A stretch of 64,000 nucleotides of DNA from Winogradskyella sp. PC-19 (GCF_002163855.1 NZ_CP019332.1:1405145-1469144); one strand, 5' to 3'. Positions 17,562 to 27,642 are shown, counted from the stretch's first letter. Notes: generated by a model not told the origin, from the sequence alone. Numbers and translations: made by a program.

Positions 17562-17803
17562 TCTAGTATGTAAACAACAAATTTACTAAAAAGCATGCTA
17601 AAACGATTACATTAAAAATTAAACTATTCTTAATCAAAATCTTAAAATAATTAAAATTTCTTGGATAATAACTCTTTAATATAATAATTCATGTTAATTA
17701 TCCAAAATAATATGCAGTTAATCTATTTATTTAACAAAACGTCATAATGAAACCACCGTCTTTTATATATTGAAAGTCCTATTAATTAATCAACAACACA
17801 TTT

Positions 17804-19240
17804 ATGAAAAAAATTACTTTAACTCTTGCATTAATTTTATCCTCAGGATTAATGTTTGGACAAGTTGTCTTCACTGAAGATTTTGAGGCACCTGGTGCTC
17901 CAGGAACACCATCAGGCTGGTCAATTACTGATGATTTAGAAAATACACCACCAGAAATTTGGACGATAGAAAATACAGGTGAAGCTGGAGGTTTTACTAC
18001 AGGAAACACTGCTGTTTATGACAATGGTGGTGATGGTTCTTATGCTACTTTTAATAGTGATGGCTATGGTAATACCGGAACCTTAGAACAATCTACATTA
18101 ACAAGTCCCGTATTTAACGCATCATCATTAACGACCGCTGTCACCCTAAGTTTTGCAACTTTTTATAACGGTAGCTTTGGAGGTCAAGGTGTTGTACAAG
18201 TCTCTAACAATAGCGGAATAACTTGGACGACTATACAGACCTATTCTACAGCTGCTGATGGTTCTGCTCCAACAGTTTCGGGTATTCAATCTTTAGATGC
18301 TCCGCAATTAATTGGTGCTGCAACTGCTCAAATACGTTTTGTTTGGACAGGAAACTGGTCTCTTTCATGGTCTATAGATAATATTTCTATTTTTCAATGT
18401 ACAGAGACCCTAGCTCCAAGTTGCGTCACTGAAATAGGTCCAACCAACAACAACAACAATGTAACATTAGGTCCAGATAATTCTATAACTTTTGAATGGA
18501 ATACTGACCCTCTAGCTACTACTTATGAATTATTCATTAACGGATTCTCTCAAGGTAATCGTACTTCTGGAATTACATTTGTGGGATTTGATTTTAACAC
18601 CGCATATAGTTGGTCTGTAGTTCCTTCCAATTGCTTTGGAATAGCCACTAGTTGTCCTACCTGGAATTTTACAACTGAATCTTGTACAGAGACTGCAGCT
18701 CCAGCCTGCCCTGTAACCATATCTCCAACTCAGAACCAAACTAACGTCGCTACAACAGAAGCTACAGATGGTTCTAGACAAGTTGAGTTATCATGGAATA
18801 CTTCTGCTACAGCAGTAGACTATACAGTGATTTTTGACGGCAATGAATTAGGAAATTTAGCAGACACATCGGTAAATATTACTGGTTTATCTTTAGACAC
18901 AACTTATACGTATTCTATTCTTGCAAATAATTGTTTTGGACAATCAACTACCTGTACTACTGTAACGTTCACAACAGAAACCACACTTGGAACCCAAGAA
19001 GATGATATACTAAATGTAAATTTATCACCAAATCCAGCTAAAGATATACTAAATATTAATACATCATCACAAATTGATAATGTCGAAATCTTTGATTTGT
19101 TAGGTAAAAAAGTAAATTCTTACAGTAAAGAATCAATTTACGATAATTCAATTAATATTGCTTCTTTACCAACTGGTGTTTACTTGGTTTTAATTTCTTC
19201 TGAAAATTTAACCAAAACAGTTAGGATTGTTAAAGAATAA
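17804..19240 (+). CDS. Secreted type IX cargo protein with fibronectin-III-like repeats and C-terminal sorting domain
   Basis: A 478-residue protein with a signal peptide (LTLALILSSGLMFGQ). Residues 20-200 resemble a cleaved-adhesin/MAM-like jelly-roll domain (FTEDFEAPGAPGTPSGWSI, then WSIDNISIFQC). Two fibronectin-III-like repeats follow, each starting with a CxE..AP.C segment and containing a Y..Y/W.V pattern. The last ~75 residues are a type A sorting domain (LSPNPAKDILNI, then GVYLVLISS...KTVRIVKE), which directs export through the type IX system and surface attachment. No catalytic domain is visible, so an adhesin-like role is likely. It stands alone before a bidirectional terminator. 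Confidence 0.85.
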   Translation: MKKITLTLALILSSGLMFGQVVFTEDFEAPGAPGTPSGWSITDDLENTPPEIWTIENTGEAGGFTTGNTAVYDNGGDGSYATFNSDGYGNTGTLEQSTLTSPVFNASSLTTAVTLSFATFYNGSFGGQGVVQVSNNSGITWTTIQTYSTAADGSAPTVSGIQSLDAPQLIGAATAQIRFVWTGNWSLSWSIDNISIFQCTETLAPSCVTEIGPTNNNNNVTLGPDNSITFEWNTDPLATTYELFINGFSQGNRTSGITFVGFDFNTAYSWSVVPSNCFGIATSCPTWNFTTESCTETAAPACPVTISPTQNQTNVATTEATDGSRQVELSWNTSATAVDYTVIFDGNELGNLADTSVNITGLSLDTTYTYSILANNCFGQSTTCTTVTFTTETTLGTQEDDILNVNLSPNPAKDILNINTSSQIDNVEIFDLLGKKVNSYSKESIYDNSINIASLPTGVYLVLISSENLTKTVRIVKE

Positions 19241-19260
19241 TAACTAGGTAGAACTTTAGA

Positions 19261-19288
19261 AAAAGCTCCTTAAAAAGGAGCTTTTTTT
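19261..19288. terminator. Bidirectional intrinsic terminator
   Basis: AAAAGCTCCTT and AAGGAGCTTTT form a strong stem with T tracts on both strands. It sits between the converging type IX cargo gene and rlmN and touches the rlmN stop codon. Confidence 0.85.
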
Positions 19289-20327
19289 ATGTCTTATTTG
19301 CTAACTGACCACAAGCTGCATCTATATCTTTTCCGCGACTGCGGCGAACTGTTACCGTAATGTTGTTAGCTTCTAAAACTTTTACATACATATCTATCGC
19401 TTTTGAGTTTGCCTGCTGAAACATACCGTCATCAATAGGATTGTACTCTATAAGATTCACTTTACTTGGTGCAAATTTGCAGAATTGAACCAGTGCATCT
19501 ACATCTTTCCGTTGGTCATTTATTCCATCCCAAACAACATACTCGTAAGTGATTCTATTTTTGGTTTTTGAATACCAATACTCTAATGCCTCACGTAAAT
19601 CATTTAAAGGAAACGTTGCATTAAATGGCATTATTGAGGTCCTAACCTCATCTATTGCAGAATGAAGCGATACAGCTAATTTAAACTTGACCTCATCATC
19701 AGCCATTTTTTTTATCATTTTTGGAACACCAGAAGTTGAAACTACAATTCGTTTTGGAGACATCCCTAAACCTTCATCAGAAGTGATTTTATCAATGGCT
19801 TTAATAACGTTTTTATAATTCATCAATGGCTCACCCATACCCATAAAAACAATATTACTTAAAGGTCTGTCATGATACAAACGACTTTCGTTATCAATAG
19901 CAACAACTTGGTCATAAATTTCGTCTGGATTAAGGTTACGCATACGCTTTAACCGTGCTGTTGCACAAAACTTACAATCTAAACTACAACCAACTTGAGA
20001 AGAAACACAAGCTGTTGTACGTGTTGCAGTAGGAATTAAAACAGACTCTACAATTAAATCATCGTGAAGTCTTACCGCGTTTTTAATGGTACCGTCTTCG
20101 CTACGTTGCATTTGGTCCACACGAATATGATTAATCACAAAATTAGCTTCGAGCATTTCTCGTGTTTTAAGAGAAACATTGGTCATATCCTCAAAACTAT
20201 GTGCTGATTTTTGCCATAGCCACTCGTAAACCTGATTACCACGAAAAGCTTTATCTCCGTTACTTACAAAAAAATCGCGAAGTTGTTCTTTTGTTAATGC
20301 GCGTATGTCTTTTTTCTTTATCTCCAT
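19287..20327 (-). CDS. rlmN: 23S rRNA/tRNA adenine-C2 methyltransferase RlmN
   Basis: A 346-residue radical-SAM enzyme that methylates A2503 of 23S rRNA and A37 of some tRNAs. The cluster motif CSLDCKFCATA and the conserved C-terminal Cys that carries the methyl group (AACGQLANKT) are both present, with GMGEPLMNY and STSGVPKMIKK between them. It is the last gene of a long minus-strand run and ends inside a bidirectional terminator. A hairpin between it and queA suggests that at least part of its transcription starts separately. Confidence 0.94.
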   Translation of the reverse strand: MEIKKKDIRALTKEQLRDFFVSNGDKAFRGNQVYEWLWQKSAHSFEDMTNVSLKTREMLEANFVINHIRVDQMQRSEDGTIKNAVRLHDDLIVESVLIPTATRTTACVSSQVGCSLDCKFCATARLKRMRNLNPDEIYDQVVAIDNESRLYHDRPLSNIVFMGMGEPLMNYKNVIKAIDKITSDEGLGMSPKRIVVSTSGVPKMIKKMADDEVKFKLAVSLHSAIDEVRTSIMPFNATFPLNDLREALEYWYSKTKNRITYEYVVWDGINDQRKDVDALVQFCKFAPSKVNLIEYNPIDDGMFQQANSKAIDMYVKVLEANNITVTVRRSRGKDIDAACGQLANKT

Positions 20328-20370
20328 TGTAGTGCAAAAGTAGTAAAAAGCAAATAAGTGTTTTCAGCAA

Positions 20371-20412
20371 AAAAGCCTCTTAAACATTAACTTAAACGCT
20401 TAAGAGACTTTT
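20371..20412 (-). terminator. Probable intrinsic terminator after queA
   Basis: AAAAGCCTCTTAA (20371-20383) pairs with TTAAGAGACTTTT (20400-20412) with one mismatch and a 16-base loop. Six A at its left edge give a T tract on the minus strand. It lies 18 bp past the queA stop. Confidence 0.65.
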
Positions 20413-20430
20413 AAATTTATTTTATTTTGA

Positions 20431-21480
20431 CTAGATGATTAACATCGCATCACCATAAGAATAAAATTTATATTTTTCTTTTACAGCTTCAGCATAAGCT
20501 TCTTTCATAAAATCATGACCAGCAAAGGCAGAAACCATCATCAATAAAGTTGATTTTGGTGTATGAAAATTTGTAATCATACAGTTAGCTATACTAAAAT
20601 CATATGGTGGAAAAATAAACTTATTTGTCCAACCTTCATATGGATTTAAGGTTCCACTAGAAGACACAGAACTCTCAATAGTTCGCATTGATGTTGTACC
20701 TACAGCACAAATACGTTTTTTGTTTTTTTGAGCAGTGTTAATTATATCAGCTGCAGATTGTTTAATCTCTATCTCTTCACTATCCATTTTGTGCTTCGAT
20801 AAATCCTCTACTTCTACTGGATTAAAAGTACCTAAACCAACATGTAAAGTCACTTCTGCTCTTTCAATACCTTTTATTTCCAATCGCTTTAACAAGTGCT
20901 TAGAAAAGTGGAGTCCTGCAGTTGGTGCAGCAACAGCACCTTCGTTAGTTGCGTATATAGTCTGATATCGTTCCTCGTCTTCTGGCTCTACATCTCTATT
21001 GATGTACTTAGGCAATGGTGTTTGTCCAAGCTCAGTTAATTTTGTTCTAAAATCACTATATGAACCATCATAAAGAAAACGTAATGTACGTCCTCTTGAG
21101 GTTGTGTTATCAATAACTTCAGCAACTAAAGTTTCGTCTTCACCGAAATATAATTTATTTCCGATTCTGATTTTACGAGCTGGGTCTACTAATACATCCC
21201 ATAGACGTTGGTCTTGATTTAATTCTCTTAGCAAGAATACCTCGATACGCGCACCAGTTTTTTCTTTATTACCATAAAGTCTAGCTGGAAAAACTTTTGT
21301 GTTATTTAAGATCATCACATCTCCTTCGTCAAAATAATCGATAATGTCTTTAAACATTTTGTGCTCGATGGTTTGATTTGCTCTGTCCAATACCATTAAA
21401 CGAGACTCGTCTCTGTGCTCTGCAGGATGCTCGGCTAATAATTCTTCTGGAAGTTCAAAACTAAAGTGTGATAATTTCAT
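20431..21480 (-). CDS. queA: S-adenosylmethionine:tRNA ribosyltransferase-isomerase QueA
   Basis: A 349-residue enzyme that moves the ribosyl part of SAM onto 7-deazaguanine in tRNA to form epoxyqueuosine. Family signatures are [20 protein letters not shown] at the start, [22 protein letters not shown] and THVGLGTF-like [13 protein letters not shown]. Length is normal. It lies 69 bp downstream of aroA on the same strand and has a probable terminator after it. It is a housekeeping gene with no unusual feature. Confidence 0.95.
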   Translation of the reverse strand: MKLSHFSFELPEELLAEHPAEHRDESRLMVLDRANQTIEHKMFKDIIDYFDEGDVMILNNTKVFPARLYGNKEKTGARIEVFLLRELNQDQRLWDVLVDPARKIRIGNKLYFGEDETLVAEVIDNTTSRGRTLRFLYDGSYSDFRTKLTELGQTPLPKYINRDVEPEDEERYQTIYATNEGAVAAPTAGLHFSKHLLKRLEIKGIERAEVTLHVGLGTFNPVEVEDLSKHKMDSEEIEIKQSAADIINTAQKNKKRICAVGTTSMRTIESSVSSSGTLNPYEGWTNKFIFPPYDFSIANCMITNFHTPKSTLLMMVSAFAGHDFMKEAYAEAVKEKYKFYSYGDAMLII

Positions 21481-21549
21481 GTATGTGTTTTATTTTTTGA
21501 AGTTGCAAATATACAATCTCGAGATAGGCGTTGTCAAGTAAACAGTCAA

Positions 21550-22776
21550 TTATTTAATGCTAAATCCAATATGAGCTAAATCTTTCCAAAAATCAGGATA
21601 TGATTTAGAAACAACATTAGCATCTTTAATTAAAATTGAAGTCCTCAAAGCTAAGGGCGCAAATGCCATTGCCATACGATGGTCGTTGTAGGTTTCTATT
21701 TCAACTCCGGGATTAATTACATCAGATGCCTCTAGAGATAAAGCATCATTAGTTACAGAAATACTAGCTCCTAGTTTAGTCAATTCGTTCTGTAAAGCTA
21801 ATAACCTATCTGTCTCTTTAATTTTTAATGTATGAAGCCCCCTTAAATTACATTTTAATCGCAATCCAAAAGCAGTTACACAAATGGTCTGAGCAATATC
21901 AGGCGCATTACTTAAATCTAACTCTATTGATGTTTTTTCATTGACAACTGATGACTTCTCTAGTATTATTTTGTTATCTAGATAGATAGTTTCGACACCA
22001 AATTGTTTGTAAATTTCTGCTAAAACAGAGTCGCCTTGCAGCGAATCTTTTTTATATGACGACAGCTGTACCTGGGTACCTACTTTACTCAATGCAGCAA
22101 TACTATAAAAATAAGAAGCAGATGACCAATCGGACTCTACTACTAGAACCTGTGGCTCTATATCATCTTGTTTGGGTTTTACGGTGATGCTATTATTTTC
22201 GAATGAATTTTCTACACCTATTTGATCTAGCAAGCTCAATGTCATTTTTATATATGGGACAGAAGTTATTTTTCCTTCTAGAGTTAACTTTAATCCATTT
22301 TTTAAACCTGAAGCAATAAGTAATAATGCCGAGATATATTGGCTACTTACATTTGCCTTTAGGGTAACTTCGTAGTTTGTTAGTTTTTTTCCTTTAATTA
22401 TTATTGGAGGAAAACCTTTATTTTCAGCATATGAGATATCAGCTCCTAAAACATTCAACGCATCTACTAAAATGCCAATTGGACGCTCTTTCATTCGTTT
22501 TGAACCTGTCAAAGTCGTCTGGCGACCTTCTTGAACTGAAAAATAAGCAGTCAAAAATCGCATAGCTGTACCTGCATGATGAATATCAATTATTTCTTCT
22601 TTTGAAGCTAATGCCTTTTGCATCAACTGAGAATCATCTGAATTTGATAAATTATCAATTTGGATATTTGAATACAAAGCTTGGAGAATAAGTATTCTGT
22701 TTGCTTCGCTTTTCGAACCAGTAATTGCAATTTTTGAAGATTGCTTAATATTTGACTTCTGTAAGTGTAATTTCAT
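21550..22776 (-). CDS. aroA: 3-phosphoshikimate 1-carboxyvinyltransferase (EPSP synthase)
   Basis: A 408-residue enzyme that joins phosphoenolpyruvate to shikimate-3-phosphate on the route to chorismate. Visible family features are GSKSEANRILILQAL at the N-terminus, HAGTAMRFLTAYFS, the central SDWSSASYFY and KETDRLLALQNEL. I chose the ATG at 22776 (MKLHLQ), since the ten codons upstream would lie across a strong hairpin. The protein is shorter and more divergent than the proteobacterial type, which is usual in Bacteroidetes. The operon context (rsgA to rlmN) is unrelated to the aromatic operon at 40-44 kb. Confidence 0.92.
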   Translation of the reverse strand: MKLHLQKSNIKQSSKIAITGSKSEANRILILQALYSNIQIDNLSNSDDSQLMQKALASKEEIIDIHHAGTAMRFLTAYFSVQEGRQTTLTGSKRMKERPIGILVDALNVLGADISYAENKGFPPIIIKGKKLTNYEVTLKANVSSQYISALLLIASGLKNGLKLTLEGKITSVPYIKMTLSLLDQIGVENSFENNSITVKPKQDDIEPQVLVVESDWSSASYFYSIAALSKVGTQVQLSSYKKDSLQGDSVLAEIYKQFGVETIYLDNKIILEKSSVVNEKTSIELDLSNAPDIAQTICVTAFGLRLKCNLRGLHTLKIKETDRLLALQNELTKLGASISVTNDALSLEASDVINPGVEIETYNDHRMAMAFAPLALRTSILIKDANVVSKSYPDFWKDLAHIGFSIK

Positions 22777-22785
22777 AAAAATAAA

Positions 22786-22803
22786 TTCCTGCCGAAGCAG
22801 GAA
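22786..22803 (-). repeat. Stable UUCG-tetraloop hairpin just before the aroA start
   Basis: On the minus strand the sequence is TTCCTGC-TTCG-GCAGGAA: a perfect 7-bp stem closing a C(UUCG)G tetraloop, among the most stable small RNA hairpins. It ends 9 bases before the aroA ATG. It could be a dispersed palindromic repeat unit or a local control element on aroA translation; the sequence alone does not decide. Confidence 0.7.
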
Positions 22804-22843
22804 CAAATTTAAGCGATAATCGAGATTAATCTATAACTTAAAG

Positions 22844-23170
22844 CTACTTTAATTTCTCGTTATTATGATGTCTATCGTGGTCACGTTTGGTTTTTTTATC
22901 CATCTTTTTATCAAAAGCAGTTTGTAAATCAATACCTGTTTGATTTGCTAAACACAAAACTACAAATACAACATCAGCTAGCTCTTCCCCTAGGTCTTTA
23001 TCTTTATCGCTTTCTTTTTCACTTTGTTCGCCATAACGCCTAGCAATAATACGTGCGACCTCACCTACTTCTTCAGTGAGTTGTGCCATATTAGTAAGCT
23101 CGTTAAAATAACGAACACCGTGTTCTTGTATCCAACTATCTACTGCTTTTTGCGCATCTTGAATATTCAT
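22844..23170 (-). CDS. MazG-like nucleotide pyrophosphohydrolase
   Basis: A 108-residue protein of the all-alpha NTP pyrophosphohydrolase group. The metal-binding pattern EEVGE (about residue 32) and the later ELADVVFVV (E..D) are both present. Enzymes of this type hydrolyse nucleoside triphosphates to monophosphates and often remove damaged nucleotides; the exact substrate is unknown. The C-terminus is strongly basic and His-rich (KKTKRDHDRHHNNEK). It sits 6 bp after the upstream DUF3857 gene and 67 bp before aroA, so it is in the same run. Confidence 0.85.
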   Translation of the reverse strand: MNIQDAQKAVDSWIQEHGVRYFNELTNMAQLTEEVGEVARIIARRYGEQSEKESDKDKDLGEELADVVFVVLCLANQTGIDLQTAFDKKMDKKTKRDHDRHHNNEKLK

Positions 23171-23176
23171 AATCTA

Positions 23177-25192
23177 TTATTTTGATAAGACAATTTGCTC
23201 TGCTTGTTTAGCAACAACTTTTCCAAAGAATTCTTTAAAGACTACATAATCTGCAGAACCAACAAAAGGTGTTTGCAAATCAAATTCAGTACTTAACTGA
23301 ATAAAATTACCGTTTTCCTTGAGAATAAAAGAATATTTAATTTTTCCACCAGCGAATTCCATAACCTCACTTTGAGGTAAACTTTCTACCTGGTAGCCTT
23401 CTGGCAGCATTATATTAACTATATTTTTTTGCTTTAACGGCACCGAAAAATCAATAGGATATTGACGCTCATCTAATTTGAAAGGATTCTCTTTTTCCGC
23501 TAAAAACAGTAAGGGACTAAAATATAACTTTCCACCTATATCCTCTACTGCATCATTTAAAACATAATCGTAAGATCCTGAAAATGTGTTACCATCTTTA
23601 TCTTCTAATTCTAAATTTGAAACCTCAATGGCACCTTTGTTTCTCTCAATAGCTTTGACTTGGTCGTCTTTACTTAATCCAATGTACTTTTTCTTGTAGC
23701 TAAGTGACATATTAGATTTAACAATCTGTCTTACTTTACCTGAAACACTTAAATCCTCTGCCATTTTTACATTTAATGATGTTGACTCTAATGATTGTTG
23801 GCTTGACATTAAAGACACCCAACTCGATGAACCATCATCTTTAATTAAACGTCCCTGCCAGTTTAGTGCTCTTTCTGGAAGTACGTTTACTGAACTAAAT
23901 CGTTCAGAAGCGTCTAATAGAATATACTTTCCTTGATCTTCAACCATACAAATTACATAGTTAAATCCTTTTTGTGTTGGGTATAACGGAATTCCATTAT
24001 TTCTAGTACTCACTAAGACAGGGTTTGCCTCTACACCTTGAGATTTGAGCATTGCGATTAATAATAAATTGATATCTGCCACATTACCTTCTCCTTCTTT
24101 GTATGCATCCTTCGTTCCTTTATACGCAGAAACACCATAATAACCATTCCACTTTACTTTAGATTTTACAAATGCTGATAGAATTGCAGCTTTCTGAAAA
24201 TCATTTTCGGCACTAGCAGTTACTGATGTTATATCATCTTCAAAAAAGTTTGTTCTTTTGAGTTGCCCACCAAAACTTGCTAGTTTATTAATGGTTTTTG
24301 AAACACCTTCCCAAGTAGAAGAAAAAGATTTGGTCTCTGACCCATACTCATTAAGGATTGCTGCTAATTCCATACTCATTTTAGAAACATAATTATTCAT
24401 ACTACCGGCAAAAGCTTCAGCTTTTAAAGCAGGAACATTACTTTCTGAAATAGTTAGTACATCTTGATAATATGAATTGTTAGAATTATTATATGTTGAC
24501 GTGTTTTCTGTAGCTGAAGTTCCTAAAAATGAAGCCTTTTTTGTAGGCAGTGTTTTCTTTTCTCTTGACTCTTTAATTCTTGGGAAATATGAAGCTTTTG
24601 TATTATTAAACTTATTATATCTATAAAATTGAGGCGTAATAATCTTGACATCTAATTTATTGATTGGGATATCATATTGAAACGTAAAATCATCAATAGC
24701 AATAAATGGAGACACTATCTTATATGTATATTCTATAACACATCCATCTTGAACATTAGGCATCGTAATTGTGTTTACTTCTGTATAATCATTAATGTCT
24801 TCTTCAAAAATGCCGTCTTTTTTAAGCTTTGTTTTTTCAACTTTGTCCCCTTTTAGATTATATGTATATCCTTTAACACTAGACACTTTTTCTTTAGTGG
24901 CGCCAGAGCTTCCCTCGTATAAGTAGATTTTTTTTGTAGCCCAATCATAACCCTCTTTATTATATATCTTTATGCGCTCAGTAACTTCTCTGTGTTGCAT
25001 AAAACCGTCATAATTTGTGAAAATAAAGTAAACGTCTTCTTTTTTTGATAACACTGCTGCATTTGCAGAAGAGTCAATCGGATGTACATTTTCTTGCAAT
25101 TCTTCTTTTGAGACTTTTCCAAATTTAAAATCTTGAGCCTGCCCAAATGATACCGATACTACTAAAGTGATTAATGCTAAAATTTTTTTCAT
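23177..25192 (-). CDS. DUF3857 protein with degenerate transglutaminase domain
   Basis: A 671-residue secreted protein: signal peptide (LALITLVVSVSFGQAQ), an N-terminal DUF3857 domain and a transglutaminase-like domain near residues 320-430. The catalytic segment reads GEGNVADINLLLIAMLKSQG. Against the adjacent paralogue (LGYSDCKGLTNYTKALLEAVG), the Cys is Val and the His of NHVIL is Tyr (NYVIC). It is therefore probably not an active peptidase and may bind a peptide or polymer. It lies 21 bp downstream of its paralogue and 6 bp before the MazG-like gene. The periplasmic role is unknown. Confidence 0.8.
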   Translation of the reverse strand: MKKILALITLVVSVSFGQAQDFKFGKVSKEELQENVHPIDSSANAAVLSKKEDVYFIFTNYDGFMQHREVTERIKIYNKEGYDWATKKIYLYEGSSGATKEKVSSVKGYTYNLKGDKVEKTKLKKDGIFEEDINDYTEVNTITMPNVQDGCVIEYTYKIVSPFIAIDDFTFQYDIPINKLDVKIITPQFYRYNKFNNTKASYFPRIKESREKKTLPTKKASFLGTSATENTSTYNNSNNSYYQDVLTISESNVPALKAEAFAGSMNNYVSKMSMELAAILNEYGSETKSFSSTWEGVSKTINKLASFGGQLKRTNFFEDDITSVTASAENDFQKAAILSAFVKSKVKWNGYYGVSAYKGTKDAYKEGEGNVADINLLLIAMLKSQGVEANPVLVSTRNNGIPLYPTQKGFNYVICMVEDQGKYILLDASERFSSVNVLPERALNWQGRLIKDDGSSSWVSLMSSQQSLESTSLNVKMAEDLSVSGKVRQIVKSNMSLSYKKKYIGLSKDDQVKAIERNKGAIEVSNLELEDKDGNTFSGSYDYVLNDAVEDIGGKLYFSPLLFLAEKENPFKLDERQYPIDFSVPLKQKNIVNIMLPEGYQVESLPQSEVMEFAGGKIKYSFILKENGNFIQLSTEFDLQTPFVGSADYVVFKEFFGKVVAKQAEQIVLSK

Positions 25193-25213
25193 TCTATAAT
25201 TATTGATTGGTTG

Positions 25214-27118
25214 TTAGTTTATTTTAAGTACTATTTTACTCTTATCTAGCTTTACGATTTGCTTTTTAAAATCTCTGAAGGCTTCATAGTCTTTCTTATC
25301 ATAATTACCTTTTTTCATCAAACAAATTCTAGAATACTTAAGCTTATTGTCTTCTATTTTTTCTAGCTTAAAAGTATATGTGCCAAATTTGGTTTCAATA
25401 GTTTCGCCTTCACTCATAGCTTCGACCTCAACACCTTCTGGGAAATTAATAATAAATTCGTCTATATCCTCGTAAGCACGCTGTACTTTAAAATCTAGGT
25501 TTCGCTTGTCGTATCGTGGCGGAATATTAGTCACGCGATTGAACATATTTGGCATTAAAATCAATCTATTACCACTTTTTGACGCATAATTAGAAGCGTT
25601 AACTTTGATATTCTCTGTAAGTATAACATCTTCTTTGTTATTATCAATATTTATAGAAAGTATATCGAGATTATTGACATTATCCCAATATTCTTTGTAG
25701 CCTAATTTTTGATCTCGTAAAGATTTATTTACAATCTCTTCGTGAAGCGCATACTGATACCCTGTTGTTTTTATAGTTATGTCTGCTTCAAGATTTCCTG
25801 TTTTTCCAAGACTAATATTTGCAGTCGTTATTTGCTGACTATCCTTAGCATTATAGATTTTTGTATGAACAATTTTTCCGCCTTCTGGAGTCACTAAAAG
25901 CACATCTCTATCGTCTGTAAACCCAGCGGTAAACCCAAAAGGATTGGTCTGGCTTGTGCACTCGAGAAAGATATTTTCATCCTCGTTTGGTACGCATAAA
26001 ATCACATGATTTCCTTCAGTAACCGAAAAATCCTTATCTATACTTTTTAAATCTGAATCTCCCCAAACTACTGTGTAATAAGACGGCACACCAACAGCTT
26101 CTAATAACGCCTTTGTATAATTGGTTAAACCTTTACAATCCGAATAACCTAATTTATCTACGTCTGTAGCGTCCATAGGCTTCCAACCTCCTATACCTAC
26201 CTGCACGCTGATATAACGTGTTTTGTCTTGCATATATTGGTATACTTGCTTGGCTTTTTCTATATCATCAGTTGTATTAGCTGTAAGCGCTTTGACCTCA
26301 TCAATTGCAGATTGCGGTATTTGGTCAGTACCAGTTATAAGTTTATTATACATCCATTTACCAAAATCTTCCCAATTAGTATTTTCTCCTTTAACACCTT
26401 CCATATTAAAAGTATTTAATGCAGCTTTTAATTGTGGAACAATATTAATTATGCCTGGATTGTATGCCTCGAACTTAATCCCTTTTAAATTTGAAGCCTT
26501 TAGATGTAAATCAGATATTGATTCTATTTCATAACCTTCAAAATTTTCGGATTTGATTCGAACTTTTATATCTGAATTATTAATGATTTTATACTCTGAA
26601 TTTTCGACTGAAACGTAATAATCGTCAATTGGATACCACTTTGGTACAAAAGCAGTACTCTTCATTTGCACTTCCGAATTATATTCTAAGGTATATGGAT
26701 ATTTTACTGGCGTGTAGTTTAAATATTTTACACGATTATCAGAATACAAAGTTCCTCCACTTACGGCACTTTCATCATTAAAATCTCTGAGTCTAAATTT
26801 TTTTATTTCTTTACCAAATTTGTCATAAATCCGAGCTTCCATTTTCTTAATCTTACTATTACTATCATAGCCTTCATATGCATTTAGATGGCGGTTTCCG
26901 TATTCATTAAATACAGTTACAACACGCTTAGTAGTAACATACATATCATCAAAATCATTGATTTCAATCGTTTGGTTATCAAATCTAACCACAGCATTTG
27001 CCTTAATCTTTAGTTCAAACGGAATTGTATTTGCCTTGTAATCAGACTCTGACTGAGCCGTCGCATGTATTGATAATAAAGAAAAAAGAAAAAGTAGTGG
27101 TATTTTTATAAAGTTCAT
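25214..27118 (-). CDS. DUF3857 and transglutaminase-domain secreted protein
   Basis: A 634-residue protein with a signal peptide (IPLLFLFSLLSIHATAQ), a DUF3857 domain (about 30-210) and a transglutaminase-like domain (about 270-400). The likely catalytic residues are Cys in GYSDCKGLT, His in EGNHVIL and the acidic residue in FLECTSQ. A C-terminal beta-rich region follows (FPEGVEVEAMSEGETI). It is the intact-looking member of a tandem pair; its paralogue downstream has lost the Cys and His. Substrate and function are unknown. The dtd gene lies 71 bp upstream on the same strand. Confidence 0.82.
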   Translation of the reverse strand: MNFIKIPLLFLFSLLSIHATAQSESDYKANTIPFELKIKANAVVRFDNQTIEINDFDDMYVTTKRVVTVFNEYGNRHLNAYEGYDSNSKIKKMEARIYDKFGKEIKKFRLRDFNDESAVSGGTLYSDNRVKYLNYTPVKYPYTLEYNSEVQMKSTAFVPKWYPIDDYYVSVENSEYKIINNSDIKVRIKSENFEGYEIESISDLHLKASNLKGIKFEAYNPGIINIVPQLKAALNTFNMEGVKGENTNWEDFGKWMYNKLITGTDQIPQSAIDEVKALTANTTDDIEKAKQVYQYMQDKTRYISVQVGIGGWKPMDATDVDKLGYSDCKGLTNYTKALLEAVGVPSYYTVVWGDSDLKSIDKDFSVTEGNHVILCVPNEDENIFLECTSQTNPFGFTAGFTDDRDVLLVTPEGGKIVHTKIYNAKDSQQITTANISLGKTGNLEADITIKTTGYQYALHEEIVNKSLRDQKLGYKEYWDNVNNLDILSINIDNNKEDVILTENIKVNASNYASKSGNRLILMPNMFNRVTNIPPRYDKRNLDFKVQRAYEDIDEFIINFPEGVEVEAMSEGETIETKFGTYTFKLEKIEDNKLKYSRICLMKKGNYDKKDYEAFRDFKKQIVKLDKSKIVLKIN

Positions 27119-27189
27119 TCAATCAATTCTTTAGGAATACAATATAACAAGTGTAGATTAATTTACAAATGTAAGTTGTCAATTTATTC

Positions 27190-27642
27190 TTACACTTTAT
27201 CTTTACTATCCACGATAATAGTAACAGGACCATCATTTAGAAGTGATACTTTCATATCTGCTCCAAATTCTCCCGATTGAATAACTTTACCTAATTGCAA
27301 CTGTAGATTTCTTTTAAATTCTTCATATAAAGGAATTGCAACTTCTGGCTTTGCAGCCTTAATATAACTTGGACGATTGCCCTTTTTTGTACTCGCGTGA
27401 AGTGTAAACTGACTGACAACAATAATGTTTCCATCAATATCCTGAATAGATTTATTCATCACTCCATTTTCAACAGGAAAGATTCTCATACCTATTATCT
27501 TTCGGCATAACCATTCGATATCATCTTTAGTATCCTCATCTATTATACCCAATAAAACCAATAAACCCGTTTTGATAGACGCAACAACCTTATTATCGAT
27601 TGTAACTGAAGCTTCTGTAACACGCTGAACAACTATTCTCAT
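27190..27642 (-). CDS. dtd: D-aminoacyl-tRNA deacylase
   Basis: A 150-residue enzyme that removes D-amino acids wrongly attached to tRNA. The two signatures that form the active site across the dimer are present: SQFTLHAST and the C-terminal NDGPVTI (the Gly-Pro motif). MRIVVQRVTEASVTID is the normal N-terminus, so the start is secure. It follows rsgA by 16 bp and is probably co-transcribed with it. Confidence 0.95.
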   Translation of the reverse strand: MRIVVQRVTEASVTIDNKVVASIKTGLLVLLGIIDEDTKDDIEWLCRKIIGMRIFPVENGVMNKSIQDIDGNIIVVSQFTLHASTKKGNRPSYIKAAKPEVAIPLYEEFKRNLQLQLGKVIQSGEFGADMKVSLLNDGPVTIIVDSKDKV

